Assembly (NCBI GenBank): GCA_016617785.1
Contig: JADILM010000011.1
Location: forward strand, 496,001-560,000
Source of the DNA: Sporobolomyces roseus
Lineage: Eukaryota; Basidiomycota; Microbotryomycetes; Sporidiobolales; Sporidiobolaceae
Reading direction: 5' to 3'
DNA length: 64,000 nucleotides
The notes beneath the pieces are model-generated. The model worked only from the letters and a program-made list of their open reading frames with translations. It did no database searches and was not told the origin of the DNA. Position numbers and translations under genes: made by a program. Shown piece by piece: positions 1 to 15,501 of this stretch (its first letter is position 1; every line of letters starts with the position of its first letter).

Positions 1-321
1 GACAATACCGTCATTCCCTCGTCTAAATCGTCATCGCAGCCCTGTGCTTTGACTGAGACGATTCGAGCTCTACATGGAGCCCTCGTGAAAGGAGGGAGAG
101 TATTCTTCAGGAGCGCAGGGATGAAGCCTTGGTACCTCGAGCTGTATCGTCGAGTCGGATTCGAGGTCGAGTGCATTCACGAACGACCGATAGGAGGAAA
201 GGTACCGATTGATCGAGTCAATATGTGAGCTGAGCTATTCTCTCGATCCTTGCGAGAAATTGTCGAGCTGAACTGTTCGATGCGCAGGTACGCTTCGTTC
301 TATCGTTGCACGAAGCTGTAG
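1..321 (+). CDS. BTA1-like betaine lipid synthase, C-terminal end (partial)
   Basis: The gene enters from the left edge, so only about the last 85 residues are visible. Exon 1 is open from base 1 in frame 1. The intron is 225-287 (GTGAGC...GCAG), and after splicing the protein ends DRVNMYASFYRCTKL with stop at 319-321. The segment reads as the end of a DUF3419/Bta1-type S-adenosylmethionine:diacylglycerol 3-amino-3-carboxypropyl transferase: a GG-R-VFFRSAG strand, then YRRVGF and the terminal RVNMYASFY motif. Known role of the family: synthesis of the betaine lipid DGTS, a phosphate-free substitute for phosphatidylcholine. The assignment rests on the C-terminal motif only; the domain order upstream cannot be judged here. 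Confidence 0.6.
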
Positions 322-721
322 ACTCGGTCTTCTTCAGATTCCGGTAGAGTTTACGTTTCCTTTGTGTCAGAAAGTAATACCAACATCGATCTTGAAATCG
401 ACGATACCCTTTGTTTCTCTCTGCGGCATGGCTCTCATGGTCTGACCTAGAGACAAGTGAGATAGATGAGGCGGTTTGCAAGAAATGTACGTACAAGAAC
501 GAAAGAAGCTGGAATTCTACTGCAAGAACAACGCGAAGACTGATAACGATACCACCCCGACCAACACTGACACTACCGACGAATACAACCTGAAAGCTGA
601 AGAAAACTTGACGAATTGAGCGGCTAACTTGAGATCCGATCCTAGCGAATTACAGCTGTGGAAAGACAAAAAGACCCATCAGCCGCAGTTCGAACGAAGA
701 TCAGGCTCGATCTCTGACTCA
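322..721. other. intergenic, convergent 3' region
   Basis: A 400-bp stretch between the stop of the BTA1-like gene and the stop of MID1 on the other strand. It should hold both 3' untranslated regions and polyadenylation signals. Short open frames here have no family resemblance and no intron-like signals. I see no RNA gene. Confidence 0.6.
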
Positions 722-2452
722 CTAGACGTTACCCCATCTATCCTGACTCCTCTCATTCCTACTCGTATGTCTGACATCACCCGCAACTCTTTCTCCTCCT
801 CCGATTTCCTCAGTCATTCCATAAGTCGCTTTCCCCGTTCCTCCACTCGTCGGACATCCGAATCCCAAGAAGTTCGGACATCTCGCGTCGACCACGTGAC
901 AGACGTCCATGCAAGGTGGCACTTCGGAATAAGGGAAAGGAGATTCGTTCATGGTGTTTTCGCGGTTCGAATCGTAGGACTCATTGAAGAGTGAAGGGAA
1001 GGTGGTTGAGAGGTTCTGTGGTGCGAAAGCTGGAGTGCGAGAGGCAGGTGGGTAGTCGCGAAGGAGGGAGGAAGAGTAGGAGGAGGGGAAAAACCAGGTT
1101 GGAAGATTCGATTCGGGGTCGAAGAGGGTCGAATTGACGATGAGGGTTGCGTTCGAAGGAGCGTCGGCACAGCGAGGTATCGTGGTAGCGCACAACCAGT
1201 CTCGATATGCTTCGTAACAATCTTGGCAGGTTGAGATTACTGAGTATTGTCCGAACCTCGTGTCGTTGCACGGGAACGTGGTCAAACTTCGAGCGAAAGA
1301 TGCGAGGGAGGGAGAGATCGAGTCGTTGAAGTAGGAGAGGAGCTCGGAAGTGGGCAGAGAAGCGGGTGCGGGAACCGAATAGGCGACAGATGGACAGAAA
1401 TCGATATCGTAAAGAAGTCGACAAGAAGAAGCTGTGAGTTGAGTTTGATTTGATTCAGCGAGTATACGTAGATCACAGCGCGAGTCCCTGAACTCACTTG
1501 ACTTGGTAGTGAAGAATATCGGATCCCATAACCTCGTCGCATTCGTCGAATCCGAAACTTGCGTCAAGTTCTGCACCAACCAAGCTGTATAGTTCGTCCC
1601 TTCCCTCAACTCCGACAACGTAAACTGAGTTCGCTTCCCACCACCGTAACCCCTACTAGTCGTCGTCGTATTGATGTTCTCGGTCGGTATCGAAGTTTGC
1701 GACCGCACGAAGCATCTTGATCTTCCTAACGAGTAGGACAGAGGGGTCGAAGGCGCGACGATCGGGTAGTAGACGGGCTGATAAGCCGATGGTTGCGGCT
1801 CGTTGCTCGTCCAGTTCGAAGTGGTCAACAGTGCCGAGAATTGATCTGAATCTTCGAAATTGAAACTGGCTCCTCCATCCGCAACGACTAGTGGAGCGTC
1901 GCTTGTGAGATCCAGCTCAAAGATCCATCTCCCTACTCCACTCCCTCCTAGTACTGCATCATCCGGTGCCATCACTCCGATCCATAACCCTTCCTCAGCT
2001 CCATCGAGTGTAATATTCGCAGCTCCAGATTCAAGTTTCGATGTTCCACCTTCTCCCTTATCTTTACTAGGAACGCTGTCGATCCCAGGTTGTTGTATGG
2101 AGGTAGTGTTTGAAACGTAGAGGGTCGTGTTGAGGTGCGAAGGGAGAAAGTTCGAGAGGCTTTCTGGAGGTGCACAAATTGATAGAGTAATGTACAGCGG
2201 TCGGGTTGTGGTCGGAGCCAATCCGAAGTAGGCTGTCGCTCCACTTGTCACATTGAACGAGGAGCTGTAGGGAAGAGAGAGAGGTTGGATAATCTGAGAG
2301 GCGATGCAGTGAAGAAATGAGAGCAAGAGGAAGACCGCGAGAGCTCGTGGTGGTCGACGCCGGTACAAGGGTGAAGATATCCGTGGTATCATTCGGTTTG
2401 AGGGGGTATCTGGGAATCTGGAGGTGGTGTAGAGGATCAGGAGCTGTTTCAT
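722..2452 (-). CDS. MID1: Mid1-like stretch-activated Ca2+ channel component
   Basis: Plasma-membrane/ER glycoprotein that works with the Cch1 channel in Ca2+ uptake. The N-terminus has a hydrophobic signal segment (ALAVFLLLSFLHCIASQ); the middle has many N-glycosylation sequons (N-x-S/T). The C-terminal half is Cys-rich, including a CQDCYEAYRDWLC segment, CMDVCHVVDARCP and FGCP near the end, typical of Mid1 proteins. The frame is open throughout, but 1432-1497 looks like a 66-bp in-frame intron (GTGAGT donor, CTGAAT branch, CACAG acceptor); removing it joins FTTKS directly to TSSCRLLYDIDFC and gives about 554 aa. A second Met about 20 codons downstream is an alternative start closer to the signal segment. 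It faces PEX6 across a 965-bp divergent gap. Confidence 0.85.
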   Translation of the reverse strand: MKQLLILYTTSRFPDTPSNRMIPRISSPLYRRRPPRALAVFLLLSFLHCIASQIIQPLSLPYSSSFNVTSGATAYFGLAPTTTRPLYITLSICAPPESLSNFLPSHLNTTLYVSNTTSIQQPGIDSVPSKDKGEGGTSKLESGAANITLDGAEEGLWIGVMAPDDAVLGGSGVGRWIFELDLTSDAPLVVADGGASFNFEDSDQFSALLTTSNWTSNEPQPSAYQPVYYPIVAPSTPLSYSLGRSRCFVRSQTSIPTENINTTTTSRGYGGGKRTQFTLSELREGTNYTAWLVQNLTQVSDSTNATRLWDPIFFTTKSSEFRDSRCDLRILAESNQTQLTASSCRLLYDIDFCPSVAYSVPAPASLPTSELLSYFNDSISPSLASFARSLTTFPCNDTRFGQYSVISTCQDCYEAYRDWLCATTIPRCADAPSNATLIVNSTLFDPESNLPTWFFPSSYSSSLLRDYPPASRTPAFAPQNLSTTFPSLFNESYDSNRENTMNESPFPYSEVPPCMDVCHVVDARCPNFLGFGCPTSGGTGKATYGMTEEIGGGERVAGDVRHTSRNERSQDRWGNV

Positions 2453-3417
2453 CTTTCTCCCTTTGACGCTTCACTTTTCGGATTCTCCGTCAACACAATC
2501 GATCTCGCTTGGACTTCAGATACAGTTTGCAGCTCTAACTTGTCCGCCCTACAGCTCACCCGATGTCTCGTGGCTTTCTCCTCCGCTCATTTCACTTTCT
2601 TCGTTTTCGCTTCGAATTTCTCCTCTGTCCTCTCGTATCATGCTCGGAGCGCTTCAATACTCGCCAGACGCACTCTTGTAGCCGTGAGGAAATAGCCTAG
2701 GTAGTGTCGGGGTCAACCAGGCATCGGTCAACGCTTACGAGACGTCGATTGAACTGCTCGACTTGCTTTCCTCCCGTGGTATCCATCGCTGATCGTGCTT
2801 GCTGCCTACATGTCATGCTTCGGAGTAGTAAAATCGTCACAGGATGCGCCAAGCTTGCTATCTCACCTCTCGATGTAGTCTGAAGGCTCCCTACGATCGT
2901 CGACTCTTTCGCTCGCGAGGAATCTGAATCGTCGACCCTCTCATTTTAGTATGATGAGGATTACTTGCCCGCTAGTCGCTAACGATGTTTCTTTGAGATC
3001 ATACAGCTCAAGCTCGCAGTACTGGAGCACCGTGAAGTATCGCAACGAGACTTTGCAGAATTCCAGCTTCTTCGTTTCTCGCTCCGTCTCCGTAGCTCGG
3101 GTCGCTTAGTCTTGTTTTTCGTTCTCATCGAGCAGAAGAGGTGTGAAGAGACCGACGGAATGGCTGCGATGGCGCCGGTCGGCTTGGAGAACGAAATCCC
3201 CGTTGCGAAGACTTTCGCAAAAGAGCGATGAAGTCGAATTATTGTCCGCCATATTCTCGGATGCTTCGACATACATTGCGAACGTGCTTGGTTGACAGCA
3301 CTTGAACGAGACTGTCGAAGATTCAATGCGAAATTACGTTCGGGTTTTCAACTTAGCCGTCGAGCGAAAAGTTGAAGGTTGTTCTTTCCCTTCCAAACAC
3401 CACTTCTCGGCACAACT
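2453..3417. other. divergent intergenic region with a possible small unannotated gene
   Basis: This 965-bp gap between the divergent MID1 and PEX6 starts should hold both promoters. It also contains an open stretch without ATG at about 2995-3228 on the + strand, and an upstream ATG at 2815 that could be joined to it through a GTAGTC...ACAG intron. No family is recognised, so I list it as a weak candidate only (see findings). Confidence 0.4.
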
Positions 3418-7727
<4,310 letters not shown>

Positions 7728-8046
7728 TAGTCAGATCATTCAATCGTTTTCGTTGTATATCAAGCATTAGTAGATACCTTTCTTTGCATTCCTCATTCAC
7801 TTTCCAAAGTTGACCGTTGCGACAAGGGAGGGAGAGCGAGCGGAGAAAACGGGCGATTGGCTTCGGACTTTCTTCTCAGTTCTTCCTCCAACTTCTGACT
7901 GCTATCTCTGTACTCTCCACTTCTCTCAGCTCCTTCACATCCTTCCATCACTCTTCTTGGTTCCCGTGCCTCAACTCCCCCTTTCTCAAATCCTTATCAA
8001 AGTCAATCAACCTCCCTTTCCAATCTCTTCAAACCATCGTCAAGCA
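7728..8046. other. intergenic: PEX6 3' end / uricase promoter
   Basis: 319 bp between tandem genes. It is CT-rich just before the uricase start (many CTTC/CTCC runs), as in many basidiomycete core promoters. One HGATAR-type site (CTATCT, reverse AGATAG) lies near 7902-7907; alone it is weak evidence for nitrogen control of uricase. Confidence 0.35.
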
Positions 8047-9451
8047 ATGCCTCATCTCACTGTAGCTAAGTGTAAGCATGCTCATAGCTATGTGCCCCCT
8101 TCAGAAGCGCTAGCTGATCAGCTTCAATCTCGCCCCCACTTTCGACTGATGTCTGCTTCTTCCCATTCTTCTTCCATCGCCCGCTCTCTCCCATGTTCAC
8201 AGACGGAAAGGATAAAGTGCGAGTATTCCGAGTGGTAAGGAATGCAGACGGAAAGCACGAAGTAGCGGAATACATCGTCAAATGTCTCGTCGAAGGGTGA
8301 GTCTGCTCCTTAAACTGAGCAACTCGACGGACGACTGACTCTCCTCATCTGTCGGCGATTTCTCACAGCGCTGTCGAAAAGGCGTGGACTGAATCGGACA
8401 ATTCTTCGATTGTAGCAACGGATTCTATCAAGTGAGTTTCGCAAACTTGAATTTCTCCTCCTTCTTTCTGCTTTGATAGCTGACACGAAGCGTCTCGATT
8501 AGGAACACGATCAACGTCTTCACCAAGAAATCTCCTCATGTCCTTCAGCCCGAAACTTTCGCCCTCGAGTTGGGTTTACATTTCGTCAACACCTACGTGC
8601 GTTCCTTCCGAGCAACAGCACTTTGCCATTGTTCTCGCTTCTGACGTAGTGATGGTCGTATAGTCTCACCTCAACCGAGTGTCAGTCGAGATCACCCAAT
8701 TGAAGTGGAGTCGAATCCAGGTTCGAGGACAACCTCACAAACATTCTTTCGTTCGAGATGGAGAAGAGAAGCGATTCACTTCGGTCGTTGTCGACGCTAC
8801 GAAGGGTATCAAGAATGTCAGTGCTACTCTCGAAAGCGGCATCAAAGATCTCTTGGTTCTCAAATCGACAGAATCTTCTTTCGAGAACGTGAGTCTTCAT
8901 TCGGATTTAAGCTATTCTGAGACCTGCTGATCGTTCCCACGATGGTTGACAGTACGTTTTTGATGAGTACACCACCCTCATCCCCGTCAACGATCGAATC
9001 TTCTCCACTTCTGTGGAATGCACCTACACGATCCCACTCCCTTCTTCTGCTCTCACCGTTTCCGCCCTCCCCAAACTCGGGATCGAATTTGACAAGATCT
9101 ACCAAAGCGTAGTAGATACAACTCTCGAGATCTTCGCGGAGCACAACTCGGCGAGTGTGCAAGCTACGCTATACATCATGGCGGAGAAGGTTTTGAAGGA
9201 TAACAAGCACGTTAGTAAGGTTCACTATGAGTTACCGAACAAGGTGAGCAATGGTCCTTATCTGTCTGGACCCCGGATCACTGATACTGATAGACTGCGT
9301 CCCCCCAAAGCACTACATTCCTTCGTTACTTCCTCCTAAACTCGGTTTGAAGAACTCTGATCCCAGGGATGCGGAAGTCTTCACTCCCGTCGACGCTCCT
9401 TCAGGTCACATTGTCGGTGTCGTTGAGAGAGATCCATCTTCGAAGCTATAG
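8047..9451 (+). CDS. Uricase (urate oxidase), peroxisomal
   Basis: Oxidises urate to 5-hydroxyisourate in purine catabolism (EC 1.7.3.3). Introns 8072-8202, 8297-8368, 8432-8502, 8597-8663, 8889-8952 and 9244-9310 give 310 aa, close to the family norm. Recognisable blocks: YGKDKVRV near the N-terminus (catalytic Lys), IVATDSIKNTI (catalytic Thr), HSFVRDGEEK, LVLKSTESSF, DEYTTL, SASVQATLY and ELPNKHYIP (catalytic His). The last three residues are SKL, a canonical PTS1, so it should be imported into peroxisomes by Pex5, the receptor recycled by the product of the neighbouring PEX6. The first intron, 131 bp, interrupts the codon of the Tyr in YGKDK. Confidence 0.97.
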
Positions 9452-9833
9452 AGAGGGTGGGTTGAGTGTATAGAGGGTTCACATCGTTTCGAGCGCAGAG
9501 GAACGCTTATTTACTTAGACGGGGCTTCTGTTTGTATCGGGTTCATTTATGGTGCTGTCATATCATTCGTTATTCGTTTTCAAGATGGCTTTGACAGATT
9601 TGAGAAGAGAAATGAGTTTGCGAAGAGGGAGAGCTTCGGAGGTCCGGAAATTCGGTAGTAGATGAGAGTGATTCTCGTTCAGCTTTCTCAACTCATGCTA
9701 CTGTCAATGTAAGGACTCGATGAATCCGGAAGATTCCTTGGAATTTGCTGACAATTCGAAGCGGAAACGCGTTCCCTCGAGATTTCTCGAAACTTGTTCT
9801 TTCGTTTTCCCCCATTCACTCTCCCGACTCAAC
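9452..9833. other. intergenic: uricase 3' end / PDI promoter
   Basis: 382 bp. An ATG at 9720 is in frame with the PDI start at 9834 without an intervening stop; translation from it would add 38 residues, including a basic SKRKRVP patch, before the signal peptide. I regard the 9834 start, which begins the signal peptide directly, as the real one. Confidence 0.45.
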
Positions 9834-12082
9834 ATGAGGACCTCGACTTTCCTTATCGCCGCTCTAGCTGCAGTAGCGTCAGCATCATCAGACGTCCAGG
9901 ACCTTACAAAGTCTAGTTTTCAGGCATTCGCTGATCAAAACCTCGGATTAGTCGAGTTCTTCGCTCCCTGGTGAGTCGGCACTTCCTTCCTCCTATAAGC
10001 CTCCATATCTCGGCGATACGCTTGATCGAATCAAATCAGGAGGAGATAGAAGGTTGGGAAAGAAAGTTGGGAGAGCCCTTCAACGTGTTCAACTCGCTCA
10101 GCTTCTACACGGCATGGAGGAAGTCGGAAGATACTGGATGGTTGCAGTGGAGCTCATGGATCAAAACGCACGGAAATTTGACGCCCTCAGAGCTGTTGCC
10201 GGAGCGGGATCACCTAATCTTTCAACGTGTCGGAACTTTCGCTGATTCATCTCTCTCTTTCCCGCTTTATCTAGGTGTGGTCACTGCAAGGCTCTCGCTC
10301 CTCATGTAAGCATGATCCCTTTGAACGAGCGAGTCGAGACGCGTTTCGCTGACCTTGGTGCGAGTTTCGAATTCAGTACGAAGAAGCCGCCACCATCCTC
10401 AAAAAGGACAACATCCCTATCGCAAAGGTCGATTGTACTGTAGAAACTGAGCTGTGCTCATCGCAAGGAGTCAATGGATACCCGTGAGTAGCGAAACGAA
10501 AGTAGCAGACCTCGGCTCGCACTGATTCATCTGCATCTGCTTCCTCTCTCACAGTACACTGAAGGTATTCCGACGAGGAGAAGCCGCCGATTACTCGGGA
10601 ACAAGAAAAACTGATGGAATTGTTTCATACATGAAGAAGTGAGTTCGCGTCTCGTCAAATCCACTCGCTAGCAGAGACTGATTGATCTTCTTGACTACGC
10701 AGGCAAGCGCTTCCCGCTGTCTCTGAAGTGACAAGTAGCAACCACGACGAGTTCAAGAGTGCCGACCGAGTAGTAATCATCGCTTACGCCGACGAATCCG
10801 ACGAGACCACCAAATCTACTTTCAACAACTTTGCCGACCTCTACCGTGATGACTACCTCTTCGGTCTTTCGACTGAACCCGCCGTCGCCGCTTCCGCTAA
10901 CGTCAAGGCCCCCGCTGTCGTCCTCTACAAGTCATTCGATGAAGGTCGCAACGAACTCGAGGGAAAAATCACCGACGACTCACTCTTCACTTTCGCCAAG
11001 GAGCACTCTGTCCCTCTCCTCGACGAGATCTCTCCCGACAACTTCGCCATGTACTCTGAGGCCGGTATCCCCCTCGCTTACATCTTCATCGAATCTTCAA
11101 ACCCTAAGCGTGAACAAATCGTCAAGGCTCTCGAACCCGTCGCTCGTGAGCACAAGGGGAAGCTCAACTTCGTTTGGATTGATGCCAACAAGGTAAAGCG
11201 CATTTCCTTCGCATCACACATGTTCTTCGAGCTGATTCGGAGGGTTTCTGCTTTGCAGTTCGCTGATCACGCCAAGTCCCTCAACTTGGGAGAACCCAAG
11301 TGGCCCGCATTCGCCATTCAGAACATTCAACACATGACCAAGTTCCCTCTTGATCAATCCAAGTCTGTCGACCACGATACCGTCGCCGCTTTCGTCAAGG
11401 ATTTCGTCGGTGGAAAGCTTTCCCCCTCCATCAAATCTCAAAAGGCCCCTCTCCAAGACGAGCCCGTCTTCGTTCTCGTCGCTGATGAGTTCGAAAAGGT
11501 TGTCGCGGAGGATAAGGATCTTCTCGTCGAATTCTACGCTCCTTGGTGCGGACAGTAAGTTGCTCGGATCTTTCGGAAAGTCATGTATCGACCTCTTGCT
11601 GACTGGGATTTCGACCTCTCCTCACAGCTGCAAGAAGCTCAAGCCCATCTACGATACTCTTGGTGAGCGATTCGCCAACGTCAAGTCGAAGTTGACCATC
11701 GCCAAGTTCGATGCGACTGAGAACGACATCCCTGCTTCCGCTGGATTCAAGGTTCAAGGTTTCCCTACCATCAGTAAGCTACACCCTTTTTTCGCTTCAT
11801 CTGACGAACTCAAGCTCATCATCCTGCGAGCGAACTCCAGAATTCAAGGCTGCCGGATCAAAGGAATGGGTTTCTTACGAGGGTGACCGATCTCTCGATT
11901 CTTTCGTAGAGTTCCTTGAATCGAACGCTACCAACGACATCGCTACCGCTGATGAACCCGAGGCTGAATTGGAGGGTGAGACCACTATCAAGAGTGATAG
12001 GCACGACGAACTCGTACGTTTTTCACATACTCTCTCACTTGCTGAAGAACTCGACTGATCTGTCTCTCGCTGTCTGCAGTAA
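9834..12082 (+). CDS. PDI1: Protein disulfide isomerase
   Basis: ER thiol oxidoreductase/isomerase. Spliced length 488 aa. The N-terminal signal peptide (MRTSTFLIAALAAVASA) is followed by the usual a-b-b'-a' thioredoxin layout. Both active sites are intact: FFAPWCGHCKALAP in domain a and FYAPWCGHCKKLKP in domain a'. An acidic segment (DEPEAELEGE) precedes the terminal HDEL retrieval signal. Introns: 9971-10274, 10306-10376, 10484-10554, 10639-10702, 11193-11258, 11555-11627, 11774-11840, 12014-12079. Two introns split the WCGHC active sites. The last one lies between the HDEL Leu codon and the TAA stop. The first intron, 304 bp, is much longer than its neighbours and contains an open frame that looks accidental. 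Codons are more pyrimidine-ending than in neighbours, as expected of a highly expressed gene. Confidence 0.97.
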
Positions 12083-12357
12083 ATGACGAGGATGGGATCT
12101 GCACATGAGAAAGAGAAAGGACAAGAGAACGGAAGGGCAGAGGAAGAGTGAACGATGTTTGAATTCATTGTAACCTCATAATTCTTTCGTACATTTTGTG
12201 AAAATTGAGGAGGGGAAGGATTGGAATAATCTCATAGCTGTTTCTGGATTGTTGTCGAGAAGCGCTGATTCCTTGTTGCGAAAAAAGTCGGAATGACCAC
12301 TTCGAAAGAGATGAGAAAGTTTCCTCTTCCTTCACTACTTCACGCCTCACTCCTTCA

Positions 12358-13946
12358 ATGGCAGAAGAGCAGGTGTCGCCCTTCTTTACTCGCTCACCAC
12401 GTCCACCAGCTTCTGCCCCTCCCGAATTCATCAATCATTTAGCCAAATTCGCTTCATCTCCCAGATCGATTCCCTCTCGCCAACCGACTCCAGTGCCTTC
12501 TCCCTCATTCGCAGTATCTCCAATACCTTCCAATCAACCTGCTCCGACCCCTCAACGTCGATCTACCCCTTCGAGAAGTTGTAAATCGGTTCAAACTCCC
12601 CCAAGACGGGACGGCACTTCTCCTCACTTCCCTCGATCTAGCGGAAAGCGCCAAGCTAGTGGCGAGCTCTCAGAGGGTGAAGGAGAAGCCAGGGCGGACA
12701 GGAAGACGTCAGGAGACGAGGGAGAGCTAGAGATTACCCCTAGGAAGAAGAAGAAGAAGCCCTCTCGCCCCTACGCGGATCCTTCACAGTACGCAGAATT
12801 AGGAGTGCATCCCTTGACGGACTACTGGACGAAAGGCTCGAAACGCCTCGATTTGTTGTTGTGCGGAATCAATCCTGGAATCATGTCTGCTCAGAAAGGT
12901 CAACATTGTTCGTTTCCCCTTTCGGTCATTCTCCTCTAGTTCGCGGGAGAAGCTGATGTGACTACCAAGTTGTAGATGCTTCACCGACGAACCATTTCTG
13001 GAAAGCTCTTGCCGGTTCAGGCTTGACAGATCGATTACTTCACCCTTCAGAAGGTTCGACTCTTCCAGAGAAGTACGGGATTGGATCAACGAACCTCGTA
13101 CCGAGACCTTCAGCAGAGATGTCAGAGTTGTCAAACGAAGAAATGAAAGCGTGTGTACCGACACTCTTGAAGAAACTTGTTGAAAATCGACCAAAGTGCG
13201 TTCCACGATCCGCGTCTTCTCCCTCGTTCCGGGTACTGACGAACGCATTGAGTGATGAGCAGGATGGTCGCTTTCGTCGGGATGAAGATTTGCGAGATCG
13301 TTTTCCGACATCTTCACAACTTACCTTCACCCTCGACCAATTCTCCGACTCCGAGCAAAAAGAGCCCGAAGAAGCGAAAATCTGCTATGCCAAAAATCAC
13401 TCTCGGATTACAACCTGTCACTATCTCTCTCCCGCTGGAGGATGAGACGAAGCAGGAGAATGGCGAAGCGAAGGAGCAAGAGAGAACGAAGATTCTCTTT
13501 TGGTGCGTACCTTCGACTTCGGCTAGAGTAGTCGCTTATCAGGTACGCTCAACACTGCGCCATGATCTGCTACTGTAGTCAGAGCTGATCATGCCGCAGT
13601 GCTCTCGTAGCTGGTCGATAAGATTCGCATCTTTGGAGAGTTGAAACGTGACGTGGACCTACTCAAGAAGAACTCGCTCGAGGTGCGCAAAGACACAATC
13701 GACTATCGTGCTGAAGATCTGTTCGTCGAGTCGGAAGCGGTCAAGCGGGAGGTCATCAAGGGAGAAGAGGAGGAAGGGAAGAAGTGGACCGTTACTTTGA
13801 TCGACAAAATCGAGTCAAAGCAGGAGATCAGCGACGGGCGCGGCGCTGTGACGCTAGAGGGAGATTCTGTAGATGCTGATTTGGCGAAGGGTGACGCTGG
13901 CAAGGAGAAGGAGGAAGGAGTGGCAGTCAAGAAAGAAGTAGAATAG
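12358..13946 (+). CDS. G/T(U)-mismatch DNA glycosylase (TDG/MUG family)
   Basis: Nuclear base-excision repair enzyme removing U or T from mispairs with G. Introns 12908-12975, 13196-13262 and 13543-13610 give 461 aa. The N-terminal 140 residues are Ser/Pro-rich and disordered with a KKKKK patch (possible nuclear signal). The catalytic domain starts at LTDYWTKGSKRLDLLLCGINPG; the GINPG motif carries the catalytic Asn of TDG. Further family blocks: KGQHYASPTNHFW, LTDRLLHPSE, YGIGSTNLVPRP and the second motif VPSTSARVVAYQ. A lineage-specific insertion rich in S/P/K (KKSPKKRK) sits between the two motifs. The C-terminal roughly 100 residues are charged and low-complexity. It converges with the NAGK-like gene on the minus strand. 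Confidence 0.92.
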
Positions 13947-14152
13947 TCGCAGTCCGCTCCCTGTCGTTCCTCGTGTTTCTTGTTTACCCTATGCATTGCC
14001 ATACATCGCTCGAATCGGTGAGATAACGTCGCCTCGACGTCGAATAGAAATAGTCGAAGAGAGATATGCTGAAGTGTCTATTGCGAAAAGGGTATGAAAC
14101 CGTGTACTGGGAATGGGTATTTGAACTCGCGGACGAGTATCTATAGTTGACG

Positions 14153-15501
14153 TTAATCAAGCGCTAGTAATGCCTTGACACCCTCTTCAGCCGCACTCTT
14201 GACAATCGCGACCTGCGCGAATTCTACTCCTTTCTTCCTCAACTTCTCCAGCAGCATATCCTTGTACCCTTCCGAATTCCACAAGCCTCCTCCTAACGAC
14301 AAGGAACCTTTCTCTGGTTCGACTATTGAACGGTCCCCGATCAAGCGCAAAGTTGCTTCGACGAGAGGTTCAACTGCTTCCTCCAAAATCGATAAAGCGA
14401 TTCTTCTCGATTCTTGATCGGCCTGAAGATCCTCGAAAGCGTATTGAAAGACGACTCGAGAAGAATCTGCGATCCACAGCTTTCGTTGTGTTTCCGCTTC
14501 GGAAAAAGTCGAGGGAGCAGAAGTGTTCGAGTGGTCGGAATAAATCTTGTCGATCATCTCTGCTGGTGTCGAGACTCTGAGACGGGAAAGAAGGGTAGTG
14601 AAGATTGGGAGAAGTGGAGGTGAAGCTGTTGAGGAGAGGACGGGTTGAGCATCGGCAGCAAACATGAGTTGTCGCATTGCGAGTCGCCCGACATGGAATG
14701 CTGAACCTTCGTCGCCGATGCTGAGGAAAGCTCGAGTCAGCGGAATCGCGTCGAGGCAGAGTTGTGGGGCAGACTCACAGGAAACCCCATCCTCCCGAAA
14801 TTCCGACCAACTCAAGATCAGTAACCTTCTTCTTGAAAGCTGGGAAATGCTATCAGGTCAGCGTGAGTATCGATCTATCATGCAGAGGACTGTACTCACC
14901 TAGCGAGACCGAACCAGTTCCAGCAACAAGAACGATAGTGGATTCGATATCTTTCTGCGAAACTGCAGGAGCAGCTAGTAAATGACCGTCTGTGCGGAAG
15001 TCGAACGATCAGCTGCATGAAGGAACAAATAGCGGAAGATTCCGTTACGTACCATTCGTTATCCGTAACCTTTCATCATCCTGCTCAAACCCAAAAGCTT
15101 TCGTCGCAAGGGGTCTGAATTCATCAATTTCCTCCTGCCTCAATATCCCTGCGATCCCTAACCACACTCTCTCGAACAGCTCCAGATGTAAAGGTTCAGG
15201 GTCGACCTTGTTCACTGGTAACAGTAGAGGAGTTTGTAGGTTCTGAAGCGCTTTCCAAGTCGTTTGAAGAATATTTCGAATTGCAACTTGAGGTCCTACA
15301 CTTTTCCTGTATCTCTCAATTACCCGTCACTCAGTCGATTGCGTGAATGGGTAGGGGGTGAAGGGGAACATACACGTTACAAGGTGGGCCTGATGCGAAT
15401 CCCACTTCTCCTGTTTCCGTCATTACACTCACCTTCAACGCGGTACCCCCTGCATCAGCACACAGGTAGAGTTTGGTACTCTCTGGTGATATTGAGGGCA
15501 T
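14153..15501 (-). CDS. N-acetylglucosamine kinase-like (BadF/BadG ATPase family)
   Basis: ASKHA-fold sugar kinase that phosphorylates GlcNAc (or a related amino sugar) in chitin/GlcNAc use. Introns 15307-15373, 14990-15052, 14840-14899 and 14721-14778 give 366 aa. Phosphate-1 motif near the start: LYLCADAGGTALKVSV. It continues with GPPCNVKSVGPQ, VLVAGTGSVSLAF, and the diagnostic GGWGFLIGDEGSAFHVGR (family form GGWGxLLGDEGSG). A later SLGGGLW matches the adenosine motif. The start is fixed by an in-frame TAA just upstream of the ATG at 15501. Substrate is inferred from the family, not shown. It is divergent from the UNC93-like gene 451 bp away. Confidence 0.85.

Noticed and set aside
10054..10245. 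63-codon open frame inside the first PDI intron
   Set aside because: It lies wholly within a 304-bp intron bounded by good splice sites that restores WCGHC; no resemblance to a protein family or snoRNA boxes was evident.
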